Source: DASRWI01 sp035654655 (GTDB lineage Bacteria > Bacteroidota > Ignavibacteria > Ignavibacteriales > Ignavibacteriaceae). Taken from it: a DNA stretch of 6,492 nt. The notes under the pieces are model-generated. The model worked only from the letters and a program-made list of their open reading frames with translations, was not told where the DNA came from and did not search any database. The stretch spans positions 1 to 6,492 of the forward strand of contig DASRWI010000035.1 in the NCBI GenBank assembly GCA_035654655.1. Direction: 5' to 3'. Position numbers and translations under genes: made by a program. Shown piece by piece: positions 5,604 to 6,492 of the stretch. Numbering within the stretch: the stretch's first letter is position 1; each line of letters starts with the position of its first letter.

Positions 5604-6492
5604 TTATTTCATCATCAACATCTTACGGGTGAAGGTATATCCGCTTGCATTAAGCCTGCAGATGTAAACTCCGCTTGCATATCTTGAACCATTAAATACT
5701 GCTGTATATCTTCCTGATGATTTATATTCATCAACAAGTGTAGCTACTTCATTACCAAGTACATCATAAATCTTCAAAGTTACTTTGCTATCCTTCGGTA
5801 TGTTATATTTTATGGTTGTTGATGGATTAAATGGATTTGGATAATTCTGCTCTAACGAATATGATGAATCAATCAGATTGGCATCATCAGTAACGGGAAG
5901 TCTTGATTCATCTATATAATTTGTTAAAAAGTGTATTGTATCATTTGGTTCAAATGCCATAAATGCTGTATAATCACAAAGAAGGTTGAACTTGATACCA
6001 AGGTTTACAATTGTAGTAGTATCGCTACTATGATTTAATAATCTTTCTTTTAGTTTTTCATATCCCATCATAGTTGCTACAATCTTTGCAGTATTAATTG
6101 AATCAGTTGAAAAAGTATAATCAAAGCTGCCATGCTTAACATCCTTCACACCATCAAATTTCACATCAACATTAAATCTAATTTGTTCCTGGCTATTCGT
6201 TGAGCCGAAGAAGAAAAGAGGTCTATCCATATCTCCTCTATCTACATTTACTTCAATCATTTCTTTTAAAGAATCTGATGCACCGAGAAAAACCGGAGTT
6301 ACTTTAATGCTATCAATAAATTTGGGCTGCTCAGGGTCCAGCATTGCAATAACATTATCCCAGGTATAGAAATAATTTTCTACGTGAATACCATCAGTTT
6401 CATCAGCAAGTTTCTTCATTAAGTAGCCGCTGTTTAAATACTTTCTTTCTCCAATTTGAACGTAAGGTGTTCCGTAAATACTTCCATTAACA
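5604..6492 (-). CDS. VIT/VWA-type secreted protein with T9SS type A sorting domain, C-terminal part (gene runs off the right edge)
   Basis: The last 295 residues of a larger protein. The frame stays open through the right edge, adding at least 24 residues (ending ...KYLNSGYL) before the internal ATG at 6419, so that ATG is probably not the start. Residues 11-40 of the visible part (VQIGE..., YLMKKLADETDGIHVENY) look like the end of a von Willebrand factor A domain, where xLxxLAxxTGG is usual. Residues 161-184 (IVNLGIKFNLLCDYTAFMAFEPND) match the C-terminal block of inter-alpha-trypsin-inhibitor heavy-chain-like VIT/VWA proteins (LGLKYGLVTPYTSFLAVE), here with CD in place of TP. The T9SS sorting domain begins SLEQNYPNPFNPSTTIKY (212-229) and ends RKMLMMK. 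Such proteins are exported by the type IX system and thought to act in surface adhesion or protein binding. The signal peptide, VIT domain and metal site (DxSxS) would lie beyond the window. The VWA assignment is moderate; the sorting domain is certain. Confidence 0.78.
   Translation of the reverse strand, partial: VNGSIYGTPYVQIGERKYLNSGYLMKKLADETDGIHVENYFYTWDNVIAMLDPEQPKFIDSIKVTPVFLGASDSLKEMIEVNVDRGDMDRPLFFFGSTNSQEQIRFNVDVKFDGVKDVKHGSFDYTFSTDSINTAKIVATMMGYEKLKERLLNHSSDTTTIVNLGIKFNLLCDYTAFMAFEPNDTIHFLTNYIDESRLPVTDDANLIDSSYSLEQNYPNPFNPSTTIKYNIPKDSKVTLKIYDVLGNEVATLVDEYKSSGRYTAVFNGSRYASGVYICRLNASGYTFTRKMLMMK

Larger units (their letters stand above)
5207..5849. repeat. 29-bp exact inverted repeat within two T9SS sorting domains
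   Basis: The plus-strand stretch 5207-5235 is identical to the minus strand of 5821-5849 over 29 bases, beginning CAGAATTATCC and ending AATCCATC. Both copies encode QNYPNPFNPS at the start of the sorting domain of the two convergent genes, and they face each other about 585 bp apart. Every synonymous position agrees here, although the rest of the two domains has diverged at DNA and protein level. Only the two end segments are the repeat; the span given includes the DNA between them. Confidence 0.9.

Overview
The window is low-GC, AT-rich DNA. It most likely comes from a member of the Bacteroidota/Chlorobi group, and Ignavibacteria is my best guess. The main evidence is two genes ending in a type IX secretion (T9SS) type A sorting domain with the signature SLEQNYPNPFNPST and lysine-ending C-termini (MMLIK and MLMMK). 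Two small Sec-dependent outer-membrane beta-barrel proteins also fit a Gram-negative organism of this group. The taxonomic call is inference from protein style; no rRNA or other marker gene is present.

Layout. Positions 1-3486 are all minus strand, so transcription runs right to left. hemL (2191-3486) comes first, then an outer-membrane beta-barrel gene (1456-2121) ending at a strong intrinsic terminator (1402-1431). Next is a second beta-barrel gene (664-1305), then a DUF2721 membrane protein (67-549). The first 16 codons of a cysteinyl-tRNA synthetase gene (cysS, 1-49) follow and run off the left edge. From 3703 the strand switches: a small GNAT-type acetyltransferase (3703-3987) and a T9SS-secreted beta-propeller-like protein (4052-5452) lie on the plus strand. 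A 151-bp convergent gap (5453-5603) holds a bidirectional terminator and a REP/MITE-like palindrome. The last gene (5604 to the right edge, minus strand) is the 3' part of a larger VIT/VWA-type T9SS cargo protein whose frame stays open to the window edge.

How the genes relate. HemL (tetrapyrrole synthesis) and CysS (translation) are housekeeping functions. The rest are envelope or secreted proteins and one small acetyltransferase. Apart from the probable DUF2721-cysS transcription unit and the two convergent T9SS cargo genes, I see no evidence that the genes form one pathway. No T9SS machinery, mobile element, CRISPR array, tRNA or rRNA is visible, and no gene-free stretch exceeds about 220 bp. 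I do not see a clear previously undescribed system. The points most worth a second look are the edge genes, the palindromic repeat in the convergent gap, and a 29-bp exact inverted repeat shared by the two sorting domains.
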